A stretch of 64,000 nucleotides of DNA, taken from Streptomyces thinghirensis. GTDB taxonomy: Bacteria > Actinomycetota > Actinomycetia > Streptomycetales > Streptomycetaceae. This document shows positions 21,444 to 31,179 of this stretch, in pieces (the first letter of the stretch is position 1; every line of letters begins with the position of its first letter). The DNA is taken from assembly GCA_021502835.1 (NCBI GenBank), contig JAKFGP010000002.1, positions 62,001 through 126,000 on the forward strand. The letters are read 5' to 3'. A program made the translations under genes and the position numbers. Below the pieces are notes generated by a model, which saw only the letters and a list, made by a program, of their open reading frames with translations, was not told where the DNA came from and made no database searches.

Positions 21444-21952
21444 CCGCGCCCAGTACCTTCACGGACTCAGCAGTGAGCCGCAGTGCTGCACTGGCTGCTG
21501 ACCAACCTGATCGAGGGGTGCCCGGCATCCTCTCTCGGTCGCGGTGGTCTCCTCCGACGGCCTGCTGCTGCTCTCCTCCGACCAGGACCGCATCGCCGCG
21601 GCCCGCGAAGGCCCAGGCCGTGCGCCGCCTACGCGCCCGCGCGGTTCCGCCGCCGACCTCGCCACCGTCGTCTCCGGCATCGCCAGCCTCACCGTCGCCG
21701 CGCCGGCAGATGGACTTCGGCAACGTGAAGCGCGACGAAGGTCGCCATGGACGGGGGCAGCCTGTTCGTGATGTCGATCAGCGACGGCTCGCTGCTCGGC
21801 GTGCACGGCTCGCCCGGACGCCGACACCAGTGTCATCGCCTACCACATGGCGCTCTTCGTCCGCCGCGCCGGCCGTAATCCTGACCCCCGAACTCCGTAG
21901 CGAGCTGCGGAAATCCTGGAGTCGAGTCGACCTCTGCGGGAGTACCCGATGA
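21440..21952 (+). CDS. cvnB: Conservon roadblock/LC7 protein CvnB
   Basis: Roadblock/LC7-domain protein, the usual second member of a conservon, thought to regulate the small GTPase CvnD. Start GTG 21440 (VTAPSTFTD), overlapping the likely cvnA stop. Landmarks across frames: SAALHWLLTNLIEGVPGIL in pieces, SVAVVSSDGLLLLSSDQDRI, DLATVVSGIASLTV, the QMDFGNVKR strand, AMDGGSLFVMSISDGSLLGV, and AYHMALFVRRAG before the end helix ILTPELRSELRKSW. It stops at TGA 21950-21952, which overlaps the cvnC ATG. Five or so frame changes. About 170 residues; the C-terminal end is slightly longer than the minimal roadblock fold. Confidence 0.82.
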   Translation: MTAPSTFTDSAVSRSAALAADQPDRGVPGILSRSRWSPPTACCCSPPTRTASPRPAKAQAVRRLRARAVPPPTSPPSSPASPASPSPRRQMDFGNVKRDEGRHGRGQPVRDVDQRRLAARRARLARTPTPVSSPTTWRSSSAAPAVILTPELRSELRKSWSRVDLCGSTR

Positions 21953-22387
21953 GCAGCAGCCCCAGGAAGCCCCGAAGAACCTCCCCGTACGCGGCGCCGA
22001 GCCGCAAGCCGGCCCGCGTACGCCCCCTCAGCTCACCGGCGGCCGCACCCGCTTCGGCCACGTCCTGCTCTGGAGACGTTCGTCGGCGCCACGGCCGGCA
22101 CCACCGCGCTGGAAGCCGCCGAGGAGCGCAAGGAACTGACGAACGGTTCCCTCACCTCCCGCGTGATGCCGGAGATGCGGGCCATCGTCGAACTGTGCCG
22201 CCGTATGCGTACGGTGGCCGAGATCGCCGCGCTGCTGAAGATGCCGCTCGGCGTGGTCCGCGTGCTCCTCAGCGACCTGGCGGACCAGGGAAAGATCCGT
22301 GTGTACGGCACCGGGACCGGCCACGGCACGGGCCGCCCGGACCGCGCTCTGCTCGAAAGGGTGCTCAGTGGACTCCGTCGTCTCTGA
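21949..22387 (+). CDS. cvnC: Conservon DUF742 protein CvnC
   Basis: DUF742 protein of about 145 residues. A basic Pro/Arg head (MSSSPRKPRRTSP) is followed by the domain: YALTGGRTRFGHVLLVETFV across a frame change, AAEERKELTNGSLTSRV, then the helix-turn-helix-like MRAIVELCRRMRTVAEIAAL, LKMPLGVVRVLLSDLADQG, KIRVYGTG and the end LLERVLSGLRRL. The motif PLGVVRVLLSDL is characteristic of the family. The ATG overlaps the cvnB stop, and its 3' end overlaps cvnD by 20 bp. Frame changes near 22025 and 22070 only; the second half is intact. Biochemical role unknown. Confidence 0.87.
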
Positions 22388-23011
22388 CGCCGCCGCCTAC
22401 GGCGTCTCCCCACCTCGTCGACCCCGACGAGCCCATGCTGCCCTGGCAGACGGACCGCACCCGCGCGCCGATCGCCACGAAGATCGTGGTGGCGGGCGGT
22501 TTCGGTGTCGGCAAGACCACGCTGGTCACCGCCGTCTCGGAGATCACGCCCCTGCAGACCGAGGCGCTGATGACCGAGGCGAGCGAGGAGACCGACGACC
22601 TCACCGCCACCCCGGGCAAGCTCACCACCACCGTGGCCATGGACTTCGGCCGCATCACGCTCGACGACGACCTGGTGCTCTACCTGTTCGGCACGCCGGG
22701 CCAGCAGCGGTTCTGGTTCATGTGGGACGACCTGGTGCGCGGCGCGATCGGCGCCGTCGTGCCGGCCGACACCCGCCGCCTGAAGGACTGCTTCCCGGCG
22801 CTGGACTACTTCGAGAGCTGCGGACTGCCGTACGTCGTCGCCGTGAACCACTTCGACGGCAGCGAGCTGTTCGAGGCGGAGGACGATGCGGGAGGCGTTG
22901 ACGATCCCCGCGCACATACCTGTAATGATCATGGATGCGCGCCGCCGGATCTCGGCCATCGAGACCCTCTTGTCCCTCGTGGGCCACGCGCTCGACGAAA
23001 CCCCCGAGTAG
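22368..23011 (+). CDS. cvnD: Conservon small GTPase CvnD
   Basis: Ras/MglA-like GTP-binding protein of about 200 residues and last core member of the conservon. GTG 22368 gives VDSVVSDAAAYG. P-loop KIVVAGGFGVGKTTLVTAV, switch region DDLTATPGKLTTTVAMDFGR, the G3 motif LFGTPGQQRFWFMW (GxPGQxRF form), PYVVAVNHFDGSE as the base-recognition loop (NHxD instead of NKxD, usual for conservons) and the end SLVGHALDETPE at TAG 23009. One frame change near 22405 and one near 22885. In the conservon model it works with CvnA-C as a eukaryote-like signalling complex at the membrane; the signal is unknown. Confidence 0.9.
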
Positions 23012-23034
23012 TAGTCCTTTAGGAGCGTCCCCGC

Positions 23035-24299
23035 ATGCGGAAGATACTCGTCGTCGGAGCCGGCCAGTCCGGTCTCCAGCTCGCCCTCGGCCTCCAGTCG
23101 CACGGCTACGAGGTCACCCTGATGTCCAACCGGACCGCGGACGAGATCCGCACGGGCCGGGTCATGTCGACGCAGTGCATGTTCCACACGGCACTCCAGC
23201 ACGGAGCGCGACCTCCAGCTGAACTTCTGGGAGTCCCAGGCCCCGAAGATCGAGGACTCGGCGTCTCGGTGGCGGCCCCGGCTCCTTCGACCCGGGCCCC
23301 TCGCAGCGCGCGATCGACTGGCTGGGGCGCCTCGACGGCATCGCGCAGTCGGTCGACCAGCGGGTGAAGATGGCCGGCTGGATGGAGACCTTCGCCCAGC
23401 GCGGCGGCCAGCTGGTCATCCACGGCGCGGCCGTCGGCGACCTGGACTACTTCTCCCGCGCCTACGACCTCGTCCTCGTCTCGGCGGGCAAGGGCGAGCT
23501 GGTCCAGATGTTCGGCCGCGATCCGGAGAGGTCCCCGTACAGCGAGCCGCAGCGCGCCCCTCGCCGTCGCCTATGTCCACGGGATGGGCCCGCGCCCGGA
23601 GCACCCCGGAGACGGAGGCCGTCCGCTGCAACCTGGTCCCGGGCGTCGGCGAGATGTTCATCATGCCGACCTTCACCACCTCGGGCCGCGCCGACATCCT
23701 GTTCTGGGAGGGCATACCCGGCGGCCCGCTGGACGCCTTCAAGGACGTCAAGGACCCCTCGGAGCACCTCTCCCTGACCCTGGAACTCATGGAGAAGTTC
23801 CTCCCTGGGAGTACGCGCGGGCCACCAAGGTCGAACTGACCGACGCCGGCGGCACGCTCGCCGGCCGCTACGCCCCCACCGTCCGCAACCCGATCGGCCG
23901 CCTGCCCAGCGGCGGCCTGGTCCTCGGCGTGGCCGACGTGGTCGTCGCCAACGACCCGATCACCGGCCAGGGCTCCAACTCCGCCTCCAAGTGCGCCGCC
24001 TCCTACCTCGCCTCCATCCTGGAGCAGGGGGGAGAAGGAGTTCGACGAGGCCTGGATGCAGCAGGACCTTCGACCGCTACTGGGAGACCGCCCAGCACGT
24101 CACCAAGTGGACGAACGCCATGCTCGCCCCGCCGCCGGAGCACATCCTCAACCTGATCGGCGCCGCCGGGCAGCTCCAGCCCGTCGCCGACCGCTTCGCC
24201 AACGGCTTTAACGACCCGGCCGACTTCGAGAACTTCTTCTACGACCCCGCGAAGACCGAGGGCTACCTGATGGAGGTCTCGGGCGCGTCGGGCGCGTAG
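23035..24299 (+). CDS. Styrene-monooxygenase-like FAD-dependent oxygenase
   Basis: FAD enzyme of about 420 residues resembling the StyA oxygenase subunit. ATG 23035 (SD aggagcg) gives MRKILVVGAGQSGLQLALGL, the GxGxxG Rossmann motif. Then SNRTADEIRTGRVMSTQCMF, the middle part MAGWMETFAQRGGQLVIHGA, FSRAYDLVLVSAGKGELVQM, and VLGVADVVVANDPITGQGSN with the second FAD-binding GD-like region. It ends [11 protein letters not shown]. StyA-type enzymes need reduced FAD from a partner reductase; none is adjacent. The gene follows cvnD by 23 bp and is probably part of the conservon operon, where an oxidative enzyme often forms the fifth gene. Its substrate is unknown; styrene is not implied. Six or so frame changes. 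Confidence 0.82.
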
Positions 24300-25422
24300 G
24301 CGGCGGCGTACCCCTCGTCGGACCCGTCCGCCGCCCCCTCGGGGAGCCTCGGCGGCGTGTACCGCCGCAGCGGCTCCCCACCGGGGGTCGGGCCGTACGG
24401 CGCCCAGGACCGGGTTGGCCGCGATCGGCGACACCTTGACCTCGGCGCCGGGGCGTGGTGCCTGGACGACCATTCCGTCGCCGAGGTACATCGCCACATG
24501 GGTGGCTTCGGGGAAGTACACGACCAGGTCACCGGGGCGCAGCTCGCCCAGCGGGACGTGGTCCAGCCGCGCCCACTGCTCCTGGCTGGTCCTCGGGATC
24601 GGTGTTCCGGCCCGGTCCCAGGCCACGGAGGTCAGGCCCGAGCAGTCGTACGACGCGGGGCCCTCCGCGCCCCATTCGTACGGCTTCCCGAGTTGCTCCA
24701 CCGCGAAGCGCACCGCGCGGTCGCCCTCGGCGGAGGGCTTGGCGTCGTCGCCGAGCGCGCCGGACGCCATGAACCGCTCCTGCTGCTCGGCGATCCCGCT
24801 CTTCTCGAACTCCGCCAGCGCGGCCAGCTCCTCGGGGGTGAGCGAGGCGAGGAGCTCCTCGACGGCGTGCAGCCGCTCGCGCACGTCGTCCCGCTCCTCC
24901 TCCTGCCGCTTCGCGAGGGCGGCCTGCTCGTCCAGGGCCGCGCGCGCCCGCCCCGCCAGTTCGTCGGCCTTCTTCTCGACGCCGGTCAGGCGGCCCACCG
25001 TGTCGGCCCGCTCCCGTGCCAGCTGCCCGATCACGTGCCCCTGGTCGAGGGCGTGCCGCGGGTCGCGCGCCAGCAGCAGCCGCAGATAGGGGAGAGGTCG
25101 CCGCTGGCGCGGTACTGCTGCCGGGCCAGCCGTCCGGCCGCGCCGCGGCTGTCGTTCAGGAAAGCCGGGTCCGGGCCAGCTCGGCGTCCAGCCGCTTCAC
25201 CTCGGCACGCTGCTCCTTCAGCCGCTCCTCGGTGCCGTTGAAGGTCCTCGGTGGCCTTCTCCGCCTTTTGGTACAGCCGCTGAAGGTCCGTCAGCAGCTC
25301 GGCCAGGGACCGGCCACCGCCGGTGCCGGGCTCGGTTCGCCGCCGGCGGCGGGCACGGGCGCGAGGACGATCCCGGCCGCCACCGCCGCCGTACACACCA
25401 GACGCAGAAGCCTTCCTGACAC
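24263..25422 (-). CDS. Secreted NlpC/P60 peptidoglycan endopeptidase
   Basis: Cell-wall D,L-endopeptidase (peptidase family C40) of about 385 residues. GTG 25422 with a strong SD (ggaggtgatgac before it) starts [20 protein letters not shown], a signal peptide ending APVPAAGG. Long coiled coil ([50 protein letters not shown]) as in RipA-like hydrolases. The catalytic domain has [32 protein letters not shown] with the Cys, [20 protein letters not shown] with the His, and [13 protein letters not shown]. It ends in a Gly/Asp/Ala tail at 24263, overlapping the converging flavoprotein gene by 37 bp. The coiled coil could hold the enzyme inactive until activated. Frame changes near 25300, 25240, 25160, 25095 and 24380. 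Confidence 0.88.
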
Positions 25423-25529
25423 GTCATCACCTCCGTCGCGGGCGGCGGGTCCGCTCCGCACGGTGAGCATGTGACGTGTTCCTCGGGCGCGCGCGCCGAG
25501 TGTGCGCGGTTCGGCGCAACGGGGCTCAC

Positions 25530-25839
25530 CTGTGGGCGTCGTCCGGTTTGCCACCCGGCGTGGCGTCTGGATGCGGCGGCGTCCGGCCTGGCGTCCGGCC
25601 CGACGTCCGGTCCGGCGTCCGGTTTGGACCAGGGCCACTTCCGGCCCGCGCCCTTCTCCCCTCGGGGCATACGCGTACTCCAGCGGGCGAAGCGCAGCCC
25701 GCCCCGGGCGTCCCTGGGCACCCTGCGGTACACGAGCACGGTGGGCGAGCCGCCGTCCGGGTCCGGCACGGGGGATGCGGTACGTCTTCGGCGGGTGCCC
25801 GGTCATGCCGACCAGCACGGGCAGCACCCGCCCGTCCAT
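25530..25839 (-). CDS. Hypothetical basic protein
   Basis: Unrecognised small protein. ATG 25839 starts [20 protein letters not shown], then after a one-base change [20 protein letters not shown] and [18 protein letters not shown], followed by a low-complexity tail with repeated GPD/RPDA units whose coding DNA is itself repetitive (gtccggcctggcgtccgg-like). The first 60 residues look like a small beta-rich domain. The stop is not clear because the frame stays open toward the NlpC/P60 gene; I cut it where the sequence becomes repetitive. It follows the TetR gene by 33 bp and may be co-transcribed with it. Confidence 0.45.
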
Positions 25840-25872
25840 CGGGCCGCCCTCGAAGGGGGTCTCTTTTGCTCT

Positions 25873-26561
25873 TCACGGCACCAGTGTCAGTGATCCGCGC
25901 ACCGGTGTCAGATGTCCGCCGCCAGCGCCCTCGACCAGCGCCGCGTGTCTGCGGGTCGCGGCGGGCGGTGACGGTCAGCACGGCGAGGAACTGCTCCACG
26001 AGCCAGTCCTGCAGCTCGTCGACGGGCGGCTGCTTGCCCTCGTCCAGCCAGATCAGCGAGGCCGCCTCCACCGGTGATCCACATCCGGACGGTCATCCGC
26101 AGCCGCGGGCCGGGGCTCGGCGACGTCCAGGTGGCTCATGATGTGGTCGGCGGCGGCCCGGCGCACGCCGTCCACGATGGAGGAGGTTCGGGAGGTCTCC
26201 GCCACGCTGCCGCCGCGCAGCAGGGCGCTGAAGCCGGTGTCGTGCTGGTCGACGAAGGTGAGGTAGCGGTCCAGGGGCGCGGAGAGCCGGGCCAGCAGCG
26301 GCCCTCGCGGGGCTCGTCGAAGCAGAGCCGCAGCTCGTCGGCGGCGGACCTGAGCGCGGCCTCGTACAGCTGCTGCTTGCCGCCGGGGAAGTACCGGTAC
26401 ACCAGCGGCCGCGAGACCCCGGCCTGCTCCGCGACGTCGTCCAGGGAGACCTCCTCCGGCGGCCGGTGCGCGAAGAGGGCGAGCGCCGCGTCGAGCAACT
26501 GGACGCGGCGCTCCTCGACGCTGAGCCGGCGGTAGGCGGGGGTGGAGGCCTGCGGGGTCAT
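25873..26561 (-). CDS. TetR-family transcriptional regulator
   Basis: About 229 residues. ATG 26561 gives MTPQASTPAYRRLSVEERRV, then the DNA-binding domain LLDAALALFAHRPPEEVSLD, DVAEQAGVSRPLVYRYFPGG, KQQLYEAALRSAADELRL. The ligand domain is helical: RYLTFVDQHDTGFSALLRGG, IVDGVRRAAADHIMSHLDV, EAASLIWLDEGKQPPVDELQ, WLVEQFLAVLTVTARR. Two or three frame changes (near 26300, 26070 and 25925). The end reads HLTPVRGSLTLVP with TGA at 25873. It lies just downstream of the AurF-like gene on the same strand, so it most likely controls that gene and itself. A candidate operator is at 27588. Confidence 0.86.
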
Positions 26562-26623
26562 GAACCGCAGCGTAACCCGCACACCCCCGCGACCTCCTAC
26601 GCGAGCGGACCGGAGCCGTCCGA

Positions 26624-27561
26624 CTACGCCAGCAGCCCCGACGACCTCCACAGCTTCCGTCCGACCCCGCGCAGCACCCCGATGTCGTCCAGGAAGTCGG
26701 TGAGGCGCTGCGCCGGTCCGCATGATCTCCCTTGTGGTGCCCGCTGGCCTTGACCTGCGCCAGGGCCTCGCGCTTGTCCAGGCCGACGTTCGTGTAGACC
26801 TCGGGGTTGATGAAGGCGATGGAGAAGACGCGGGCGAACTCGCCGGAGGTGATCCGGGTGAACTCCTGCGACCACTTCGGCGCCGTCACCATCTGGCGGC
26901 GCAGCTCCTTACGGGCGTACCGCACGTGGCGGGCCTCCTCCACGACGTGGATGCGCGTGACGCCCCGGATCAGCGGCTGGACCCGCTCGTCGGGGGAAGG
27001 TCAGCCGCTGCATCCAGTCCAGCACCTCCTCGCCGAGCAGCGTGGCGGTGAACGAGCCGGGCGTGGTGGAGATCGTCTTGAACAGGCGCCCCAGGTGCTG
27101 GTGGACCGGGCTCACCGGGTACCACGGCGTCTCGCCGCCGGATATCAGCCGGGCGAACATCTTCGAGTGCCGGCACTGTCCTCGATCTCGGTCAGCGCGT
27201 AGCGCACGTGCGCGCTCGTCGCCGCCTTGTCGTAGATGTGCCGCACCAGCAGCTGCATGAGGATCAGCTCGAACCAGATGCCGAGGGAGGCGAGCGCGGC
27301 GGCCTCGTGCTGGGAGAGCACGATGCGCTGCTCCTCGCTCATCCGCTTCCACATCGGGGTGTCGTACAGCGACACCAGCTCCGGCGGCCAGAACCACTTG
27401 CCGTCCTCGAAGGGCGCGTCCCAGTCCAGCCCCTTGTCCGGGTCGAAGGAGTGCTTGGCGGAAGAGTCGAGCAGCCGTTCGGCCACCTGCTCCCGGTCCT
27501 TGAGCAGCCCGAGCGCGTCGCGCAGGCCCTCGAGCGCGTCGGCTTCCGTCAGGGTCGTCAT
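26624..27561 (-). CDS. AurF-like diiron oxygenase
   Basis: Ferritin-like diiron protein of the AurF/p-aminobenzoate N-oxygenase family (DUF455/PF11583-type), about 312 residues. ATG 27561: MTTLTEADALEGLRDALGLL, then FDPDKGLDWDAPFEDGKWFW, SLYDTPMWKRMSEEQRIVLSQH, AALASLGIWFELILMQLL, the metal-site helix ALTEIEDECRHSKMFARLI (read across a one-base change near 27175), and HVVEEARHVRYARKEL with the second EExxH set. It ends DDIGVLRGVGRKLWRSSGLLA at 26624. AurF oxidises an arylamine to a nitro group; some relatives act on fatty or polyketide-like substrates. The substrate here is unknown and no biosynthetic neighbours other than the TetR regulator are present. Frame changes near 27175, 26995 and 26720. 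Confidence 0.85.
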
Positions 27562-27587
27562 GGCTGTCCCACCTCGTCGTACGGTTC

Positions 27588-27606
27588 GAGTTACCCGCGG
27601 TTACTC
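27588..27606. promoter_or_regulatory. Candidate TetR operator before the diiron oxygenase gene
   Basis: gagttacccgcggttactc is an inverted repeat of the form GAGTNACC-N3-GGTNACTC, centred 36 bp upstream of the AurF-like ATG. ttgacg on the minus strand near 27650 could be a -35 box. The site is placed where a repressor would block transcription; control by the adjacent TetR protein is inferred. Confidence 0.5.
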
Positions 27607-27706
27607 TCATTCGCTTCGTCTTATGAGACTGCGTGTCAGTAAGCTCGTCAATCCCCTGCGCACGACTTGTTGACCGCGAGTAAAGAAGTGAGAGGCGCTC
27701 AGGTTC

Positions 27707-28214
27707 CTAGGCCGAGCAGCCCAGCCCCTCCGGCACGTCGCCCACCACCGGCGTCGACGCCCCCGCCGGGAACGACGTCCGCAGCGTGAACGCGTACGGC
27801 GTGGGCCCGTGCGCCCGCAGGTGCAGCAGCCGCGACCCGCCTCCGCGACCGTCGGCCGGTGCCCCCGCCGGGATCCACCACAGGGTGGTGACCGCCTCCG
27901 CGAGGTGCTCGAACCACCTCCCTGCGTCGCGCCAGCATCTCCCGGTGCCGCCCCTGGTACATGAACGCCGTCAGGGCGTCCGCGTCCCGCCACGACCGTC
28001 AGGTTGACGATGAGCCGAGTCGTCGCCGAAGAAGGGCACGTCCGTCGCGTTGCTCGAGTCGTCCTGGAGCCGCCATCACGAACCCCCGGCGGCGTCCGCC
28101 GCGGCAGTTCACCGGGTCGAGCGCGTCGACGAAGTCCTTCAACTGCGGTGAGTCCAGCGGGGCCTTGAGGCGGGCGATGTTGACCTGGGCGAGTTCGTAC
28201 GCGGCGTCAGTCAT
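27707..28214 (-). CDS. DUF3291 (monooxygenase-fold) protein
   Basis: About 165 residues of the DUF3291 family, distantly related to dimeric alpha-beta-barrel monooxygenases. ATG 28214: MTDAAYELAQVNIARLKAPL, DSPQLKDFVDALDPVN, then across frame changes GFVWRLQDDSSNATDVPFFG-like text, LIVNLTVWRDADALTAFMYQ in pieces, RHREMLARRREW, TTLWWIPAGHRPTVAEA, LHLRAHGPTPYAFTLRTSFP and the end EGLGCSA at TAG 27707-27709. The frame changes at least four times (28100, 28020, 27990, 27915). Function unknown; substrate-binding residues are not defined for this family. Confidence 0.75.
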
Positions 28215-28259
28215 GTACCGAACGTTAGGTCGGGCCGTCTGCGCCTCGGTACCCCCGTC

Positions 28260-29723
28260 TCAGGACTCGAGCACCGCCTCCATCACCGCCCGCGCGATCG
28301 GCGCCGCCATGCCGCCCCCGCTGATGTCCTCGCGGTCCGCCGCCGAACCCTCCACCACCACCGCGACCGCGACCTTCGGCTCCAGGTCGCCGTCGCCCTG
28401 CGCCCAGGAGACGAACCAGGCGTACGGCGTGCCGGAGTTGCCGACGCCGTGCTGGGCGGTGCCGGTCTTGCCGCCGACGGTGGCGCCGCGGATCGCGGCG
28501 TTCGCGCCGGTGCCCTTCTCCACTACGCCGGTCATCAGCTCCTCGAGCCGCGCCGCCGTCGAGGGGCGCATCGCCTCCCGGGTGGGCCGCGAACCGGCGG
28601 TCGCCACCAGGCTGCCGCCCGCCCGCATCGTCCGTTCCACCAGGTACGGCGAGCGCACCTGGCCGCCGTTGGCCACCGCCGCCGCCACCATCGCCATCTG
28701 CAGCGGAGTCGCCCGCGTGTTGTACTGCCCGATCGATGACAGCCCCAGCTGCGCCCGGTCCACCGAGGCGTCGAAGGTGCTGCGCGAGACGGCGAAGGGG
28801 ATCCGCAGTCCGGCGTCGTTGAAGCCGAAGGCCTCCGCCGTGGCCGCCATGTCCCGCACGCCCACGTCCACGCCGAGCTTGGCGAACACCGTGTTGCAGG
28901 ACCACTCGAACGCCTCCCGCAGTGAGGCGTCCCGGCAGCCGTCGGCCGCGTTCGTCAGCCGGGTCCGGGTGCCGGGGAGGGTGTACGGGTCGGGCGAGCG
29001 GGTCGGCGCGTCGAGGTCCCGGATCACGCCCGCGTCCAGGGCCGCCGCCGTGGTGACCACCTTGAAGGTGGAACCCGGCGGTAGGTCCGGCGCACGGCCC
29101 GGTTCAGCATCGGCTTGTCCGGGTCGCCGTTCAGCCGGTCCCAGGTCCGGGTGGCGGCCGTGCTGTTCCCGGAGAGCAGCTGGGGGGTCGTACGACGGCG
29201 TGGAGACCAGCGCCAGGATCCGGCCGGTCGACGGTTCGACGGCCGCCACCGCCCCTTTTGTGCCGGCCGAGCCCTCGAACGCCGCCGCTGCGCGTCCCCG
29301 TCGATCGTCGTCACCACGTCCCCGCCCGGGTTCTGGGCCCCCGTGACGTCGTTCCAGAGGGGAAGCGGCGCGGAGCATCGGGTCCGCGCCGGAGAGCAGT
29401 CCGTCCTCGGCGTGCTCCAGCAGGCTCGTCCCGTGCGCCTGCGAGGCGAAGCCGGTTTGATCGCGTGCGTACAACGGACCTGCCTGGTACGTCCGTTCGA
29501 AACGCAGATGCTCGCCGGTGTCCCGGGAGCCGGTGACCGGCTCGCCGCCGACCAGGATGTCGCCGCCCAGCGGCTGCTGGTAGCGGGCGATGTCCGGACG
29601 GCGGTTGGCCGGGTTGTCGTCGTACTCCGGGGCCTGGACGATCTGCACCCGGGCGGCGTTCACCAGCAGGGCGACCAGCAGCAGGGCGCAGAAGGCGGCG
29701 GCGTGCTGGATGTGCCGGGTCAC
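28260..29723 (-). CDS. Class B penicillin-binding protein (transpeptidase)
   Basis: Peptidoglycan DD-transpeptidase of about 488 residues. GTG 29723: short head, one membrane anchor AFCALLLVALLVNAARVQIV, then a short PBP-dimer-type domain (YDDNPANRRPDIARYQQPLG, ERTYQAGPLYA). The transpeptidase domain shows the three signature motifs: LPPGSTFKVVTTAAALDAG (SxxK, about residue 220), EAFEWSCNTVFAKLGVDVG (SxN as SCN) and VGGKTGTAQHGVG (KTG, about residue 420). It is nearly intact; a garbled stretch between 29400 and 29160 suggests two or three compensating indels. It lies 17 bp after the RodA/FtsW gene, the classical pairing of an SEDS polymerase with its bPBP, so the two likely form one wall-synthesis complex. 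Confidence 0.92.
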   Translation of the reverse strand: MTRHIQHAAAFCALLLVALLVNAARVQIVQAPEYDDNPANRRPDIARYQQPLGGDILVGGEPVTGSRDTGEHLRFERTYQAGPLYARDQTGFASQAHGTSLLEHAEDGLLSGADPMLRAASPLERRHGGPEPGRGRGDDDRRGRAAAAFEGSAGTKGAVAAVEPSTGRILALVSTPSYDPPAALREQHGRHPDLGPAERRPGQADAEPGRAPDLPPGSTFKVVTTAAALDAGVIRDLDAPTRSPDPYTLPGTRTRLTNAADGCRDASLREAFEWSCNTVFAKLGVDVGVRDMAATAEAFGFNDAGLRIPFAVSRSTFDASVDRAQLGLSSIGQYNTRATPLQMAMVAAAVANGGQVRSPYLVERTMRAGGSLVATAGSRPTREAMRPSTAARLEELMTGVVEKGTGANAAIRGATVGGKTGTAQHGVGNSGTPYAWFVSWAQGDGDLEPKVAVAVVVEGSAADREDISGGGMAAPIARAVMEAVLES

Positions 29724-29739
29724 CGGAGCCGCTCCGCTC

Positions 29740-31135
29740 TCACGGCGCCACCCCGCCCGTCGGCCGGACCGGCCTGTCCGGCCTGGCTAGGGCCGCGTGG
29801 CTGACCCGGATCAGCAGCGCGACGATGGCCCAGTTGGTGACGACCGAGGAGCCGCCCTGGGCCAGGAACGGCATCGCCATGCCGGTCAGCGGGATCAGCC
29901 CGGTCACCCCGCCCGCGATGACGAACACCTGGAGCGCCACGATCGAGGAGAGGCCGACCGCGAGCAGCCGGCCGAAGGGGTCGCGCGCGCCGAGCCCCGC
30001 CCGGCCAGCCGCGCTCCACCAGCAGCGCGTAGAGCAGGAAGATCGCGGTCAGACCGAGGAAGCCCAGCTCCTCGCCCGCGGTCGCCAGGATGAAGTCGGA
30101 CTTGACGGCGAATCCGATCAGGATCGAGTGGCTGAGCCCGAGGCCCGTGCCGGTCACCCCGCCCGCCGCGAAGGCGAACAGCGACTGGGCCAGCTGGTTG
30201 GGCCCCTGGCCCGCCTCGATCGACGCGAAGGGATGCAGCCAGTCCTCCACCCTGCTGTGCACGTGCGGTTCCAGCCAGCCCACGGCGACCGCGCCCAGCG
30301 AGGCCAGCAGCAGGCCGACGGCGATCCAGCCGGTGCGGCCGGTGGCGACGTAGAGCAGGACCACGAACAGGCCGAAGAACAGCAGCGAGGTGCCGAGGTC
30401 GCGCTCCAGGACCAGGACGCCGACGCTGACCAGCCACACCGCCACGATCGGGCCGAGGACGCGGCCGGTGGGGAGCTGGAGGCGCCACACGCGGCGGCCC
30501 GCGTACGCCAGCGCGCTGCGGTTGGCGGCCAGGTAGGCGGCGAAGAACACGGCGAGGAGCACCTTGGCGAACTCGCCGGGCTGGATGGAGAAGCCCTCGA
30601 TCCGGATCCAGATGCGGGCGCCGTTCACGGCCGGGAAGAAGATCGGCACGGTGAGCAGGACCAGAGCGGCGGCGACGCAGACGTAGGCGTAGCGCTGGAG
30701 CACGCGGTGGTCGCGCAGGAGCAGGACGACCACGATGAACAGTCCGACGCCCAGCGTCGACCACACCAGCTGGGTGGGGGCCGCCCGGTCGCCCGGCGTC
30801 TCCAGGTCGAGCCGGTAGATCAGGACCAGGCCGAGGCCGTTGAGCAGCACCCCGATGGGCAGCAGGAGCGGGTCGGCCCAGGGGGCGCAGCCAGCCGTAC
30901 CGCCAGATGGGCGAGGAGCGCGAGCACGCCGAGCCCGGCGGCCGTAACCGGCGGCGCCGGGCGGGAGGGTGCCGTGCTGGGCGAGACCGACGTTGCAGTA
31001 GCCGAACACCGACAGCAGGACGGCCATGAGGATCAGCGTGAGTTCGATGCCACGGCGCCGGGGGAGACGGGTGACGGGAGCGGGCGCGTCCGCCTGTGCC
31101 ACGGTGATTCCGGTTCCGGTTCCGGCCTTGGTCAT
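29740..31135 (-). CDS. RodA/FtsW-family SEDS peptidoglycan polymerase
   Basis: Multi-pass membrane glycosyltransferase that polymerises lipid II. ATG 31135: MTKAGTGTGITVAQADAPAP, then ten or so helices: ELTLILMAVLLSVFGYCNVG, PLLLPIGVLLNGLGLVLIYR, VWSTLGVGLFIVVVLLLRD, YAYVCVAAALVLLTVPIFFP, followed by the SEDS signature WIRIEGFSIQPGEFAKVLLA, LVLERDLGTSLLFFGLFVV and the extracellular catalytic loop region with VEDWLHPFASIEAGQGPNQL and GGVTGTGLGLSHS. The end is read in a second frame as FLAQGGSSVVTNWAIVALLI, VSHAALARPDR, stop at 29740. Two regions need frame changes (near 30000 and 30880). Paired with the penicillin-binding protein directly downstream. Confidence 0.93.
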
Positions 31136-31179
31136 GTCCGGAACTTACCTAAATGATGTGGTGTGTGAGTCGTCCAACA

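Noticed and set aside
24263..24299. A frameshift-generated overlap between the flavoprotein and NlpC/P60 genes
   Set aside because: Both proteins end plausibly and converge, and a short 3' overlap of convergent genes is common; no correction is needed.
25526..25840. A riboswitch before the NlpC/P60 gene
   Set aside because: I looked for the conserved core of the cyclic-di-AMP type that precedes some cell-wall hydrolase genes and found none. The region is coding or repetitive.
29825..31156. A 443-residue plus-strand open frame opposite rodA
   Set aside because: The minus strand encodes a clear SEDS polymerase. The plus-strand frame is an Arg/Gln/Glu-rich shadow caused by codon bias.
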